From SAR86 cluster bacterium AG-422-O05 (GTDB taxonomy: Bacteria > Pseudomonadota > Gammaproteobacteria > Magnimaribacterales > D2472), in NCBI GenBank assembly GCA_003213495.1, contig QCMW01000001.1, positions 1,109,296 through 1,173,295 on the forward strand: a stretch of 64,000 nucleotides of DNA. The letters run 5' to 3'. The notes under the pieces are model-generated. The model had not been told where the DNA came from and searched no databases. It saw only the letters and a list, made by a program, of their open reading frames with translations. Position numbers and translations under genes: made by a program. This document shows positions 55,060 to 64,000 of the stretch, piece after piece (position 1 is the stretch's first letter; every line of letters starts with the position of its first letter).

Positions 55060-57588
55060 TTATAAGTTATATCTAATACCTATTGAATAGGTTGTTCCAT
55101 ATACATCATATTGAGATAGTCTATCAGGTGATCCCCAGTAATAAAATTCAGGCTCGTCAGTAATATTACTGATATCAAATTTAACACTAAAGTTGTCATT
55201 AATTTTATACTTTAGATTAAAATCGTATTGGGTATGATCATCTGTATATCTGATATTATCTAGTGATAATTCTTCCTGAACATCTCCTGGACTATCCTCA
55301 TCTGCTAAATAATCTAAATATGGAGTTCTTGATACAGCTGATAATCTCATGTCTAGCTTTCCTTGATCATAACCAATTGAAAGGTTTGAATTTCTATCTG
55401 AGAGTTTTCTGAAAGGAAATGTAACTTTTCCATTATCTACATCAAGAGTACTTTCTCCATCAGTTTTTGTAATATTAAGAGAAACAAACATTCCATTAAA
55501 AGGTTCTGGTAAAAATTCTAATTCTTGAAAAACATTCATTTCAAATCCGGAAACATCAGAAGGACCAGTATTGACATATGTTTCTAGTTCACTAAAAACA
55601 ATTCCGTTAATAGTTCCTGCGGTTACGAGTGGATAAATAGCATTATCAATATCCTTCTTAAAATATCCAATTGAATATGAGCCGGTATCGCCATATCTTT
55701 CTATAGAGAGATCAAAATTATTGGCTTCATATGGATCTAAATCTGGATTTCCCATTTCACCTGAAAAAGTTCCATCATTTTCATTTTCAATTTCTGCAAC
55801 TGTAGATGCTTGACCAAATCCAGGCCTGGATAAAGCCCTCCAAATTGCTCCTCTTATAATGGTTTGATCATCAAGAAAATATTTTACGTTTATACTAGGA
55901 GAAACAAATGTGTAATCTTTTGATGCTGTTATGGGATCATTTATATCACCATCGTTGTAACCTAATGTTGAGTAGGAAGTATCTTCAACTCTTAAACCTA
56001 AAATAACAATCGCATTTTCAGCTTCCATAGTACCCATTAAATATATTGCCATGATATCTTCATCGGATTCGTAATCTTCCTTAACATTTGAATAATCAGG
56101 GCCGCCAAACGTACCTTTTAGAGGCCATAAGAGTGAATCATTTGCCATAGGACCCATGGATTGACCTGCGAAAGGCCATGAAATTTGAGATGGATTAAAT
56201 TGAGATTGCATTAAATCAGTTGCAGGACCATCTTCTATCTCAATCGCATTTCTATCTCTTTCTTTAGTTCTTTGACTATATTTAAACCCATATTTAACAG
56301 TAGTGGGCATATCCATGAATGAAAAGCCTTCTTTTGACATATCAATTTTGAAAGCTTTTTCGGAATCTTTAATTAATGACCAATCTTCCTCCCATGCATC
56401 AACTGTCATTGAAGTATCCCATATAGGTGCAACAGATGAGTTAAATTCAAGTCCAACTTTTTTTGGATCTGAGTAAAAGAAATATCCACAAGGTCCACCG
56501 CAATCATCTGTATCGTACCTTTCACTTCTAAATTTAACATCTATGTTATTAGTGTCGTCTTCTTCTGCATATGAATGGCTAAACTGTATTTCTGTAAACC
56601 AACCGTTGATCATGGTCTCGGCACCTATAACTGCTGTTCTAATATCTCTAGTTTCAATCCTTCTTCTAACTTCTGCATCTCTTCTAATTCTATTTATTTC
56701 ACTATAATCAGAAAAAACTTCACCGTGTTTTAAACTGCCATATTCGTCTTTATATCTAAGTTCGTTATCTTCATAATTGTTGTATAAAAAATTTGCAAAT
56801 ATTGCTGTTTGATCATCAACCATGTAATCAATATCATAAGTTAGGCCTGTTCTCTCTCTGGTAAGATCGTAATATCGCATTTCCCAATCATCGTCTAATC
56901 TTTTACCAGCTCCATTATTGGTCCATCCTGGAAAACCTGTCTCATTGTTATAAGTAATAATTTGTTTGCTAGCATAAGTTAAACCAATAATGTGGCCAAC
57001 TGAATCAGATATCATATCTCCGTAAGTCAAAGCAATTTTAGGATTATCAGAATTTTTTGATTGCTCATTATAGGATGTATCAAATTTTGCTTTAAAAAGA
57101 GTTTTATCTAATGAGGTAGCTCTTTTTGTATTAAATTCTATTCTTCCACCAATAGAGTCAGCATCTTGATCTGCAGTTAATGTCTTATAAACTTCGATAG
57201 AATCCAAAAGTTCTGTAGGTAAGCCATCAAGCATTACTTTTCTTCCACCTTCAGGAGCCGGAACAAGTGCACCATTTACGGATATAGAATTTAGATCACC
57301 CGAGAGGCCTCTTATACTTACATACCTTCCTTCACCTTGATCATTTTCAACTGTGATACCAGAAAGTCTTCTAATTGCTTCAGCAGCAGTAGTATCTGGA
57401 AAATCACCAAGTGCATCAGAGTCCACAACTGATACAATAAGATTTGATTTTCTCTGTTTTTCAATTGCAGATATAATACTTGCTTTTGTACCAATTACTA
57501 CAATATCTTCAACTGATTCATTTTCATTTTCTGACTCTTGTGAAAATAAAGATAACGATAGTAATAGTGGGAATAAAAATTTTTTCAT
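55060..57588 (-). CDS. TonB-dependent receptor paired with phytase
   Basis: An 842-residue outer-membrane receptor of the TIGR01782 (Caulobacter/Xanthomonas) type. It starts at ATG 57588, with AAAGGAG six bases upstream; the longer frame adds a GTG and one codon. The leader ends near SLFSQ. The plug begins VEDIVVIGTKASIISAIEKQ and includes TTAAEAIRRLSGITVENDQG and GGRKVMLDGLP. The barrel ends YGTTYSIGIRYNL. Members of this type often stand next to phytases, so an inositol-phosphate substrate is the best guess (inference). It is divergent from the TetR gene and is followed by a hairpin and the phytase gene. Confidence 0.93.
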   Translation of the reverse strand: MKKFLFPLLLSLSLFSQESENENESVEDIVVIGTKASIISAIEKQRKSNLIVSVVDSDALGDFPDTTAAEAIRRLSGITVENDQGEGRYVSIRGLSGDLNSISVNGALVPAPEGGRKVMLDGLPTELLDSIEVYKTLTADQDADSIGGRIEFNTKRATSLDKTLFKAKFDTSYNEQSKNSDNPKIALTYGDMISDSVGHIIGLTYASKQIITYNNETGFPGWTNNGAGKRLDDDWEMRYYDLTRERTGLTYDIDYMVDDQTAIFANFLYNNYEDNELRYKDEYGSLKHGEVFSDYSEINRIRRDAEVRRRIETRDIRTAVIGAETMINGWFTEIQFSHSYAEEDDTNNIDVKFRSERYDTDDCGGPCGYFFYSDPKKVGLEFNSSVAPIWDTSMTVDAWEEDWSLIKDSEKAFKIDMSKEGFSFMDMPTTVKYGFKYSQRTKERDRNAIEIEDGPATDLMQSQFNPSQISWPFAGQSMGPMANDSLLWPLKGTFGGPDYSNVKEDYESDEDIMAIYLMGTMEAENAIVILGLRVEDTSYSTLGYNDGDINDPITASKDYTFVSPSINVKYFLDDQTIIRGAIWRALSRPGFGQASTVAEIENENDGTFSGEMGNPDLDPYEANNFDLSIERYGDTGSYSIGYFKKDIDNAIYPLVTAGTINGIVFSELETYVNTGPSDVSGFEMNVFQELEFLPEPFNGMFVSLNITKTDGESTLDVDNGKVTFPFRKLSDRNSNLSIGYDQGKLDMRLSAVSRTPYLDYLADEDSPGDVQEELSLDNIRYTDDHTQYDFNLKYKINDNFSVKFDISNITDEPEFYYWGSPDRLSQYDVYGTTYSIGIRYNL

Positions 57589-57649
57589 GAGCACTCCTTT
57601 AAATGATTTTTAAAGTTTAAATTTATAATGCAACAATTATTCAACTAAT

Positions 57650-57666
57650 TTGTGAGGATTCTGTGA
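57650..57666. promoter_or_regulatory. Phased TGTGA pair upstream of the phytase receptor (Pho-box-like?)
   Basis: On the forward strand TTGTGA and CTGTGA begin at 57650 and 57661, 11 bases apart, in the gap between the phytase receptor and the TetR gene. The spacing fits Pho-box units, but the core is TGTGA instead of TGTCA. A similar set of repeats lies at 37449-37475. It could equally be the operator of the TetR protein. Confidence 0.3.
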
Positions 57667-57705
57667 ACTTAATAAAACATCTTTCACTTTAAATTTTTAA
57701 AAATA

Positions 57706-57733
57706 TTTACTTTTTTAGACATTTGTCGATAAT
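57706..57733 (+). promoter_or_regulatory. Predicted promoter of the tetR gene, leaderless
   Basis: TTTACT at 57706-57711 matches 4 of 6 bases of the -35 box. After a 16-base spacer, GATAAT at 57728-57733 matches 5 of 6 of the -10. Transcription would begin at about 57740, the A of the ATG, and no ribosome site is visible. Confidence 0.35.
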
Positions 57734-57739
57734 AAATTA

Positions 57740-58333
57740 ATGAAAGTAGTTGCTAAACAAAAAAGAAGCAAAGATAGAATATCTATAATTATTAAAACTG
57801 CAATTACAATTATTGAAACCGAAGGATTGGAATCGTTAACAATTGCTGAAATATCTAAAAAATCCGGACTTAAAAGAACCTCAACATATAAATTTATTCC
57901 CACTCCCAATGCTCTTAAAGAATTAGTTATAAATGAATGTGTAGATCAATGCATAGAGAGTATCTCCAAAGATACCTCATTAGTTGCTAATCAAGATCAA
58001 GTTGTTGGGGCTACAAATAATATTGTATTAAAAATGTATAATTTTTTTGTTTCCTCACTAGTAAGTCAGAGAATAATTTTAGGTAATACTATTAATCCGC
58101 CAATTGATTCAGATTCAATTCACAAATTAGGTCATCTTGTTGAAAAAGAGTTTGAAAAATATATAAGTCTGGATTCTATTTTTAATAAAAGTGGTGTGTG
58201 TAGAGTTGTAGCGCAAATAATACTTTCTATTTTTTCATTAAATACAAAAGAAAGTGGTGCTTTAAACGAGGTAGGCAAAATTGAAGCTAATAGAGCGGTA
58301 ATTGCATATATTAAAAGTTGGTTAAATAAGTAA
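57740..58333 (+). CDS. TetR-family transcriptional regulator
   Basis: A 197-residue TetR-type regulator. The N-terminal HTH is seen in IIKTAITIIETEGLESLTIA and EISKKSGLKRTSTYKFIPTP. The rest is a helical ligand-binding domain without recognisable signature. It lies between the phytase receptor and the PiT gene, divergent from the former and convergent with the latter (1-base gap). It probably controls the receptor-phytase unit or itself; the ligand is unknown. Confidence 0.85.
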   Translation: MKVVAKQKRSKDRISIIIKTAITIIETEGLESLTIAEISKKSGLKRTSTYKFIPTPNALKELVINECVDQCIESISKDTSLVANQDQVVGATNNIVLKMYNFFVSSLVSQRIILGNTINPPIDSDSIHKLGHLVEKEFEKYISLDSIFNKSGVCRVVAQIILSIFSLNTKESGALNEVGKIEANRAVIAYIKSWLNK

Positions 58334-58334
58334 A

Positions 58335-59585
58335 CTAGACACCAAAAACAAATCTCAATAGTACCCAAAACAAAATTGTAAGCATTGCTCCAATTGGAAT
58401 TGTTATCAACCATGACGAAATAATTCTTATGATTGACTTTGTATTGAGATGTTTTGCACCTTTTGCAAGCCCCACACCAATTACGCCCCCTACTAATGTA
58501 TGAGTTGTAGATATTGGAAAGCCTGCATATGAAGCCAATACCACTGTAGTAGCTGTGGCTAATTCTGCTGAAAAACCAAGACTTGGTTTGAGTGATGTAA
58601 TCTTTTCTCCAACTGTCTTTATAACGTTTTTACCCAAGAATGTAAGACCAAAGACAATACCTGTTGCCCCTAAAAACAAAATCCAAGGATAAGTTTCTGA
58701 TGATTCTTGAATAAGGCCATTCGAATTTACTGTGTTTACAATAGCAGCTAGTGGGCCTATCGCATTGGCAACATCATTTGAGCCATGAGCAAAAGCCATT
58801 GCGCATGCTGAGATAATCATCAGCACTGCAAATGCAGGCTCAACTCCATTCAATTCAATCTCACTTTTGTTTCTTCTAAGAGCAAAAGAAGTAAATAAAG
58901 CTGCTGCAAAACTAATTATTAAAGTGAAGGTATAAATTTCTGACTCAGACATCTCTAGTCCAATATTCTTAAGCCCTTTTCTTGCAATTACTAAAGAAAT
59001 AATAAATCCAACATAGAAGCTATATATGGGAATAATATTGATAGCTGCTTTACCTGGATTATCTCTGTCTAAGATAAATTTTTTAGCACTTAAAAAAATA
59101 ATAAAAGCCAATGTCGCAGCTATTAAGGGAGAAGTAACCCAACTTCCAGCTATGCCTCCTACAGTATTCCATGATACAAAACTTGGACCCTTAGAGATGC
59201 AAACAAATCCAATAATAGCCCCTACAATAGAATGAGTGGTTGACACAGGCCAACCTCTTTGAGATGCAATTATCAACCAGGTACCTGCAGCTAGAAGAGC
59301 TGATAGCATGCCTAAGATAAAAATATTAGGATCTTCTTCATATATTTGAGGATCTACAATTTCTTTACGAATAGTATCTGTAACTGATCCACCAGCTAAA
59401 TAAGCACCTATGAACTCAAATATTGCTGCAATTATAATTGCTTGTTTTAAGGTTATAGCTTTGCTGCCAACTGAGGTGCCCATGGCATTAGCAACATCAT
59501 TCGCTCCAATACCATAAGCCATAAAGAAACCAACTACTGATGCTATAATTATTATGGCTAAAGGATTGATAAATAAGCTTTCCAT
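58335..59585 (-). CDS. Inorganic phosphate transporter, PiT family
   Basis: A 416-residue inner-membrane carrier. Both inverted repeats of the PHO4/PiT signature are present: GIGANDVANAMGTSVGSKAI near residue 20 and HGSNDVANAIGPLAA in the second half, plus GWPVSTTHSIVGAIIGF and GFPISTTHTLVGGVIG. It imports phosphate (with metal) using H+ or Na+. I use the ATG at 59585; the longer frame begins with TTG. It is divergent from ppk2, and the gap of about 90 bases must hold both promoters. Confidence 0.95.
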   Translation of the reverse strand: MESLFINPLAIIIIASVVGFFMAYGIGANDVANAMGTSVGSKAITLKQAIIIAAIFEFIGAYLAGGSVTDTIRKEIVDPQIYEEDPNIFILGMLSALLAAGTWLIIASQRGWPVSTTHSIVGAIIGFVCISKGPSFVSWNTVGGIAGSWVTSPLIAATLAFIIFLSAKKFILDRDNPGKAAINIIPIYSFYVGFIISLVIARKGLKNIGLEMSESEIYTFTLIISFAAALFTSFALRRNKSEIELNGVEPAFAVLMIISACAMAFAHGSNDVANAIGPLAAIVNTVNSNGLIQESSETYPWILFLGATGIVFGLTFLGKNVIKTVGEKITSLKPSLGFSAELATATTVVLASYAGFPISTTHTLVGGVIGVGLAKGAKHLNTKSIIRIISSWLITIPIGAMLTILFWVLLRFVFGV

Positions 59586-59678
59586 AGTCACTAGTATAAG
59601 CCGCAAATACTATTATTTGTGTTAACTTTATTAAACTTTTTTGAAAACTATTACCTATAAAAAATTGTAATTTCTAGA

Positions 59679-60518
59679 ATGAAAATAATTTATTTAGATC
59701 AAAGCGAATATAAAAAACTACATTCTAAAACTTATGCTTTAGAAAAAAGAAGGCTGCAAATTGAACTGCTAAAACTTCAAGAAGACATAATTAAAAATCA
59801 AAGAAAAATTTGTATTGTATTTGAAGGACGTGACACTGCAGGTAAAAGCTCTGCAATTAAATTTTTTTCAGAATATTTAAGACCAAAAAATTTTAATTAT
59901 ATTCAACTAGGGATTCCAACAAAATGGGAATCATCCCATTGGTTTCAAAGATGGGAAAAAGTACTACCTAAAAAAGGGCAAATAACATTCCTTGATCGTT
60001 CATGGTATACCAGAGCTGTTACAGAACCTGTTATGAATTACTGTACTGAACAACAGTACCGAAAATTTATGAATACTGTAAACAAATGGGAACAAAATCA
60101 TATTAAAAGTGGTCTTGAGCTTACAAAATTTTATTTTTCTTTATCAAAAGAGCAGCAAACAAGAAGAATTCACGCCAGAAAAAATTCAAGCCTCAAGTAC
60201 TGGAAATTGTCAAAGCATGATGAAAAGATTGTTACAAAGTGGGATGCATTTACACTTTATAAAGATCAAATGTTCGAGAAAACAGGTACCGAAATAGCTC
60301 CATGGATTGTTATCAATTCAAATAATAAAATGATTGGTAGGTTAACTTCTCTTAGATATCTTCTCAATAAAACTAATTATGAAAATAAAAAAATTCTAAA
60401 ACCTGTAAAATGGACACAGTCATTAAATAACTATTCAGCTTCAATTGAAGGTGTCATGTTTGAGAATTTATCATATGACCAATTTTTGATAATTTCAAAA
60501 TATAGTGATGATATATAA
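59679..60518 (+). CDS. Polyphosphate kinase 2 (PPK2)
   Basis: A 279-residue PPK2-family kinase. Walker A is FEGRDTAGKSSAIKFF (about 48-63) and Walker B with the lid is FLDRSWYTRAVTEP (Asp106-Arg107). The lid region GIPTKWESSHWFQRWEKVLP is diverged from the usual class I pattern. PPK2 moves phosphate between polyphosphate and nucleotides; direction and nucleotide class cannot be read from the sequence. Its stop overlaps the ATG of the exopolyphosphatase gene by one base (TAATG), so both act on the same polymer. Confidence 0.9.
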   Translation: MKIIYLDQSEYKKLHSKTYALEKRRLQIELLKLQEDIIKNQRKICIVFEGRDTAGKSSAIKFFSEYLRPKNFNYIQLGIPTKWESSHWFQRWEKVLPKKGQITFLDRSWYTRAVTEPVMNYCTEQQYRKFMNTVNKWEQNHIKSGLELTKFYFSLSKEQQTRRIHARKNSSLKYWKLSKHDEKIVTKWDAFTLYKDQMFEKTGTEIAPWIVINSNNKMIGRLTSLRYLLNKTNYENKKILKPVKWTQSLNNYSASIEGVMFENLSYDQFLIISKYSDDI

Positions 60519-61378
60519 TGAAGATAGCATCAATTGATATAGGAACAAATGCTATAAAATCAAAGGTTTTTGATACCAGTCCAACAACAATTACTTTCAT
60601 TGAAGCAATTAGATCCCCTATTAGACTTGGAGAAGAGGTCTTTAATGATGGAATATTATCAAAAGCCAAATTGAATGAATTAATATCTACGCTTATGCAA
60701 TATCAAAAAACTTTTGAAAAGAAGGATATAGTATCTTATGAAATAACTGCAACTAGCGCTTTTAGAGATACCAAAAATTCTGAAGATGCTCGTAGATATG
60801 TTGAAAATCAAATAGAACATCCAATAAGAATAATATCAGGTCTTGAGGAAGCTAAATTAATTAGCTTGCATCCTAAAGCACAGACTGGAACCGGAAAAAT
60901 GTTTGTTGATGTAGGTGGAGGAAGTACAGAAATATACATATATAAAGAAGAAAAACATTCTATTCAATCTTTTCAATTGGGTGGAGTAAGGTTGATGCTT
61001 AAAAAAGATAAAAAAAATGAATGGAGTAGACTTGAAGAATGGATAAAAAAACAAAGAAATATAAATACAATTACTGGATTGGGAGGAAATATAAGAGCTT
61101 TTCTAAATATTCATAACGTAAAAAAAATGTCATCAAATGAATTTATTAAAAAGGCAGGTGAATTGAGAAAATTATCTGTCGAAGAAAAAATTGCTTTGCA
61201 TAATTTAGGCCATGATCGTGCTGATGTTATAGACCATGGATTAAGGATCTTTTTAAAAATTATTAACGAATTACAAGTTAAAAAAATTAAATCTACAAAA
61301 TGGGGTGTCTCGGATTCTATCGCAGTAAAATCTTTTCATGAGCTTTATTCAAAAAAAATCTCTATTAATAGTAATTAA
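60518..61378 (+). CDS. ppx: Exopolyphosphatase Ppx/GppA, short form
   Basis: A 286-residue ASKHA-fold phosphatase. ASIDIGTNAIKSKVFD is the first phosphate loop, SGLEEAKLISLHP holds the catalytic Glu region, and FVDVGGGSTEIYIY is the second phosphate loop. E. coli Ppx has about 513 residues; this one stops after the two ASKHA subdomains and lacks the C-terminal HD-like domains, so it may act on short chains or on pppGpp. Its start overlaps the ppk2 stop. Confidence 0.88.
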   Translation: MKIASIDIGTNAIKSKVFDTSPTTITFIEAIRSPIRLGEEVFNDGILSKAKLNELISTLMQYQKTFEKKDIVSYEITATSAFRDTKNSEDARRYVENQIEHPIRIISGLEEAKLISLHPKAQTGTGKMFVDVGGGSTEIYIYKEEKHSIQSFQLGGVRLMLKKDKKNEWSRLEEWIKKQRNINTITGLGGNIRAFLNIHNVKKMSSNEFIKKAGELRKLSVEEKIALHNLGHDRADVIDHGLRIFLKIINELQVKKIKSTKWGVSDSIAVKSFHELYSKKISINSN

Positions 61379-61465
61379 AGACTTATGAGTAAATAGATAT
61401 CAGAATTTATTGATGGAATTCATGCTTATCTTTTTTATAAATTTTTTTTCAAACTAAAATAAAAT

Positions 61466-61912
61466 TTATTCAGTGAATACCAATGTTGTTTCTGATTTAT
61501 TATCAATAGTTGAATATGACACCTTAATTAAACTCATATTTAATTTGTTTGAAATTTCATCTGAGAGAGAAATTGAGTTTTTTAAACTATTTGAAGAAAA
61601 AGTTATCATAAAATTATTATTTTCTTTTGTAATATTTATATCTGAAATCTCCCCTGAATTAATATTTTCTAAATAAGACTTTATTTCATTAATATTTAAT
61701 TTAGATTCGGGAATAAGTTTATTAAAAACTTCTGCTTTTGAAACAACATATTCATAATCATCTTTAGCTTTAGATAATTTTTTATTTGATAAGTTTAAAG
61801 ATTTAATAACATTATTTGAAAAAGCAAAAATAACAAAAATAAAAATAACACTTACTGCTATTGCTATAAGAAGCTTCTCTCTATTATTTAGATTATTTAT
61901 TAGTTTATCCAT
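61466..61912 (-). CDS. gspM: Type II secretion protein M
   Basis: A 148-residue bitopic inner-membrane protein. Pattern of GspM: a short cytoplasmic part with NNLNNREKLLIAIAVSVIFI (membrane helix from about residue 16), then a coiled segment and a small periplasmic ferredoxin-like domain with DINITKENNNFMITF. Similarity to known GspM is weak and the call rests largely on gene order after gspL (8-base overlap). It helps GspL link the assembly ATPase GspE to the pseudopilus. No gspN follows. Confidence 0.8.
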   Translation of the reverse strand: MDKLINNLNNREKLLIAIAVSVIFIFVIFAFSNNVIKSLNLSNKKLSKAKDDYEYVVSKAEVFNKLIPESKLNINEIKSYLENINSGEISDINITKENNNFMITFSSNSLKNSISLSDEISNKLNMSLIKVSYSTIDNKSETTLVFTE

Positions 61913-63065
61913 TTCTAAAAGAAATTGTTATTTGACCAGATGCAGATTTATCTACAATTTCCACGTCTTGATCAACAACATTTACATCAAAGCTCTCTGC
62001 TAATTCTTTGATAATACTAAATTGCATTTCTGGCATTCCATTTATAATTAAAATTGCAGTATTTGTTCTATAATCTATTTCGACATTTTCGATAAACTTT
62101 TCACCAATATTTACTAGAAATCCTAGGTTTGCAAATTTATCTAAATTTAAATCTGCAGTCTTCATAGAATTTGGTATTTGCTTAACCAGCTCATCAATTT
62201 GCTTTTTTGGTGAAACTATATTCATAGTATTTTTATCTATTTGTTTAAAAATTTTTAAAGTTTCCTCTTCATAAACTTTTGCATTTCTTTCATTTTGATT
62301 AATTACAAGAAATGGAAAAGAAAAAATTGAAATAATTAGAAAGCTGCAAAGGTATAAATCAAATTTTTTAATATCTAATCTGTGAATAAAGTTCTTAAAA
62401 GAAAAATCTAATTTAAATAAATTGGGTAGATTTTCTATTTCATTTTTAGAGAAATGTTCCAAGTCTGCTTTGTGCCTAGCATTATAATTTTTAAGGGTAT
62501 TTGTGCTTTCATCTTCCTTGACAGAAATTGAGGGATTAAAATTTGGATTAGATCGCTGTATTACTGATAAATATGTATCAATATTTTCTCTATCTATTGA
62601 ATTACCAGTCCCATTAGAGAATGAGAATAGAAATTTATCATTAAATTCAGTTATGCGATCTTTACCAGACTGATGACATATAAAGTAATCTGGCAACAGA
62701 ATTATATTACATTTTAAAAAATTTAATGCATAGTTTAATTCTTTATATTTTCGTTTATCAATCACATAAGCATTTTTTTCAAAAAGAAAAAATTCATTAT
62801 CAGAAACATCATTTACCAAGTTGCTATCAATTTCTGATATGAAATTTGCAACATTATTTTGACTAGATATTTTTTTATTATTTTCAAATGTATAACTGCT
62901 AACTAAATATGATGGAATTAAATAAATTAAAGTATCCTTATCTTTAAGAAAATTGAATTCAGACACTGCATTGAAATCATTATCTTTTTTAAATCCATCA
63001 CTGCAAGAATAAAATAATCCTGATTGAAGGTTTGAATTGTTTGCATGTGCTATGTAAGTGTTCAT
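61905..63065 (-). CDS. gspL: Type II secretion protein L
   Basis: A 386-residue protein. The N-terminal part is an actin-like cytoplasmic domain that would bind GspE; one membrane helix lies near residues 245-265 (LYLCSFLIISIFSFPFLVIN), followed by a periplasmic domain. I use the ATG at 63065, which overlaps the gspK stop (TGATG); the longer frame adds a TTG. The sequence is diverged; order between gspK and gspM supports the call. Confidence 0.82.
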   Translation of the reverse strand: MNTYIAHANNSNLQSGLFYSCSDGFKKDNDFNAVSEFNFLKDKDTLIYLIPSYLVSSYTFENNKKISSQNNVANFISEIDSNLVNDVSDNEFFLFEKNAYVIDKRKYKELNYALNFLKCNIILLPDYFICHQSGKDRITEFNDKFLFSFSNGTGNSIDRENIDTYLSVIQRSNPNFNPSISVKEDESTNTLKNYNARHKADLEHFSKNEIENLPNLFKLDFSFKNFIHRLDIKKFDLYLCSFLIISIFSFPFLVINQNERNAKVYEEETLKIFKQIDKNTMNIVSPKKQIDELVKQIPNSMKTADLNLDKFANLGFLVNIGEKFIENVEIDYRTNTAILIINGMPEMQFSIIKELAESFDVNVVDQDVEIVDKSASGQITISFRNG

Positions 63066-64000
63066 CAAACACCATTATAAATTCTAGAAAAAATATAGCT
63101 ATTCTTATTATTTCCATAAATGATTATGCTTCTTGATTCAGAAAGATATTCATTGAAATTAATACTTGTTGTAATTTCAAATATGTTTGATTTAAATAAA
63201 ACTTTGCCATTAGACATAGTAAAATCTAAGTCAGGAAAAGTAGTGTTAAAATTAATGATATCTGCAAATCCTTCTAAGGGTATATTTTCAATTATATATT
63301 CAGAATCATCTAGTTCTATATTTGGATAAATAGATGCAAGCAAAAATGCATCTTTTTGCGATAATGTATTTATATTCAATGATAGGTCCGAAGACATTGG
63401 TAAAGCACAAAAATAGTTTTTAAATATTTCCCAATCTATATTATTTGAAGCAGGAATGCTTTTAAGCTCCTCAATTGATGTCATCAACCTCATTCCACTA
63501 TATTCTTTTGGACTATGTAAAGGACCTGTATAATAGTAATTCTCTAATCCATATGTTCTTGGATTTGAATCTAAATCTATCCAATCAATTATTTGATCAA
63601 TAAGCTCATCTATGAGGTTATCATCAATGTCTTGCAGAGACATAAATCGTTTCAAAGCATTTATAGATTTAATATTTTCATAATAATTACCATCTTTATA
63701 AACAACCAATGAATTAATGTTAAAACAATTAGATGCATCTTTTATATTACTAACAATATCAGCTCCGTTTACATTGAAAATAAAATTAGAGTTAATGATA
63801 GGATTATTTTTAGAGAGTTTAGATGAATTAAACCTTAATTCTTTATCAATCTTATGTTTTGACAATGACTCTAAGTTCCTGAAAATGTTTAGTGATATTA
63901 TTTGAAATTCAGTATATTGAGCTCTTTTGAGTGAAAGTAAATATTTATTGCCAAATAGTATGGCAACAGATGACAAAATAAGAACAATTAAAAGAATTGA
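63065..64000 (-). CDS. gspK: Type II secretion protein K (minor pseudopilin), N-terminus outside the window
   Basis: At least 311 residues on the reverse strand, open at the window edge. Its visible start, SILLIVLILSSVAILFGNKY, is the hydrophobic helix of a type IV pilin-like protein, and the prepilin cleavage site must lie just beyond the edge. DDNLIDELIDQIIDWIDLDS resembles the GspK alpha-domain with acidic calcium-binding residues, and YYTGPLHSPKEYSGMRLMTS follows. GspK caps the pseudopilus tip. Gene order gspK-gspL-gspM is standard. Confidence 0.87.
   Translation of the reverse strand, partial: SILLIVLILSSVAILFGNKYLLSLKRAQYTEFQIISLNIFRNLESLSKHKIDKELRFNSSKLSKNNPIINSNFIFNVNGADIVSNIKDASNCFNINSLVVYKDGNYYENIKSINALKRFMSLQDIDDNLIDELIDQIIDWIDLDSNPRTYGLENYYYTGPLHSPKEYSGMRLMTSIEELKSIPASNNIDWEIFKNYFCALPMSSDLSLNINTLSQKDAFLLASIYPNIELDDSEYIIENIPLEGFADIINFNTTFPDLDFTMSNGKVLFKSNIFEITTSINFNEYLSESRSIIIYGNNKNSYIFSRIYNGV

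Noticed and set aside
61379..61465. Possible terminator between ppx and gspM
   Set aside because: Only short, imperfect pairings (AGATA with TATCT) before a T-run; not strong enough to list.

Overview
The window is AT-rich, densely coded bacterial DNA with one tRNA gene and no rRNA, insertion sequence, integrase or CRISPR array. No gene-free stretch exceeds about 300 bases; the longest is roughly 250 bases at 17478-17731. Gene content (four TonB-dependent receptors, two BCCT carriers, two TPR-sulfotransferases, many alpha/beta hydrolases, gspK-L-M, and the ftsK-lolA-crcB-serS block divergent from trxB) suggests a streamlined marine gammaproteobacterium of the SAR86 type. That placement is inference from gene content and composition; no marker phylogeny was possible.

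Layout. 1-2853: partial MFS exporter, trpS and a DUF349 protein. 2865-7361: a leftward lipid/ester operon (hotdog thioesterase, PhnZ-like HD protein, DUF3089 hydrolase, alpha/beta hydrolase, GPH symporter) behind tRNA-Ser(UGA). 7498-12994: exported methyltransferase, degenerate MBL-fold protein, class V aminotransferase, gamma-glutamyltransferase, MAPEG protein. 13018-28423: two diverged copies of one module, TPR-sulfotransferase / TonB receptor / BCCT carrier; the second copy also holds a carboxylesterase and an MGME1-like nuclease. 28398-31978: hydrolases, a KAS III enzyme, TspO. 31975-38444: nucleoside transporter, 2OG-Fe(II) oxygenase, an Oar-like TonB receptor and a PhoD-like phosphatase. 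38441-44978: serS, crcB, lolA and ftsK divergent from trxB-acuI. 44979-48180: an HSD10-like dehydrogenase and a nitrogen operon (TorF-type porin, glnK, amt) behind a consensus sigma-54 promoter. 48186-52746: acyltransferase, glycerophosphodiesterase, UMF1 transporter, HIT, DedA and small membrane proteins. 52817-61378: epoxide hydrolase, then a phosphorus block (beta-propeller phytase, TonB receptor, TetR regulator, PiT, PPK2, short exopolyphosphatase). 61466-64000: gspM, gspL and partial gspK of type II secretion.

How the parts fit. The window is built around outer-membrane scavenging. All four TonB receptors have the same architecture: receptor, an intrinsic hairpin just after its stop, then a co-directional partner gene (sulfotransferase, sulfotransferase, 2OG oxygenase, phytase) starting 6-28 bases beyond the hairpin. 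This looks like a shared way of making much receptor and little enzyme from one transcript. The main leads are this arrangement, the duplicated sulfotransferase/receptor/BCCT module, the phytate-to-polyphosphate block and the sigma-54 promoter.
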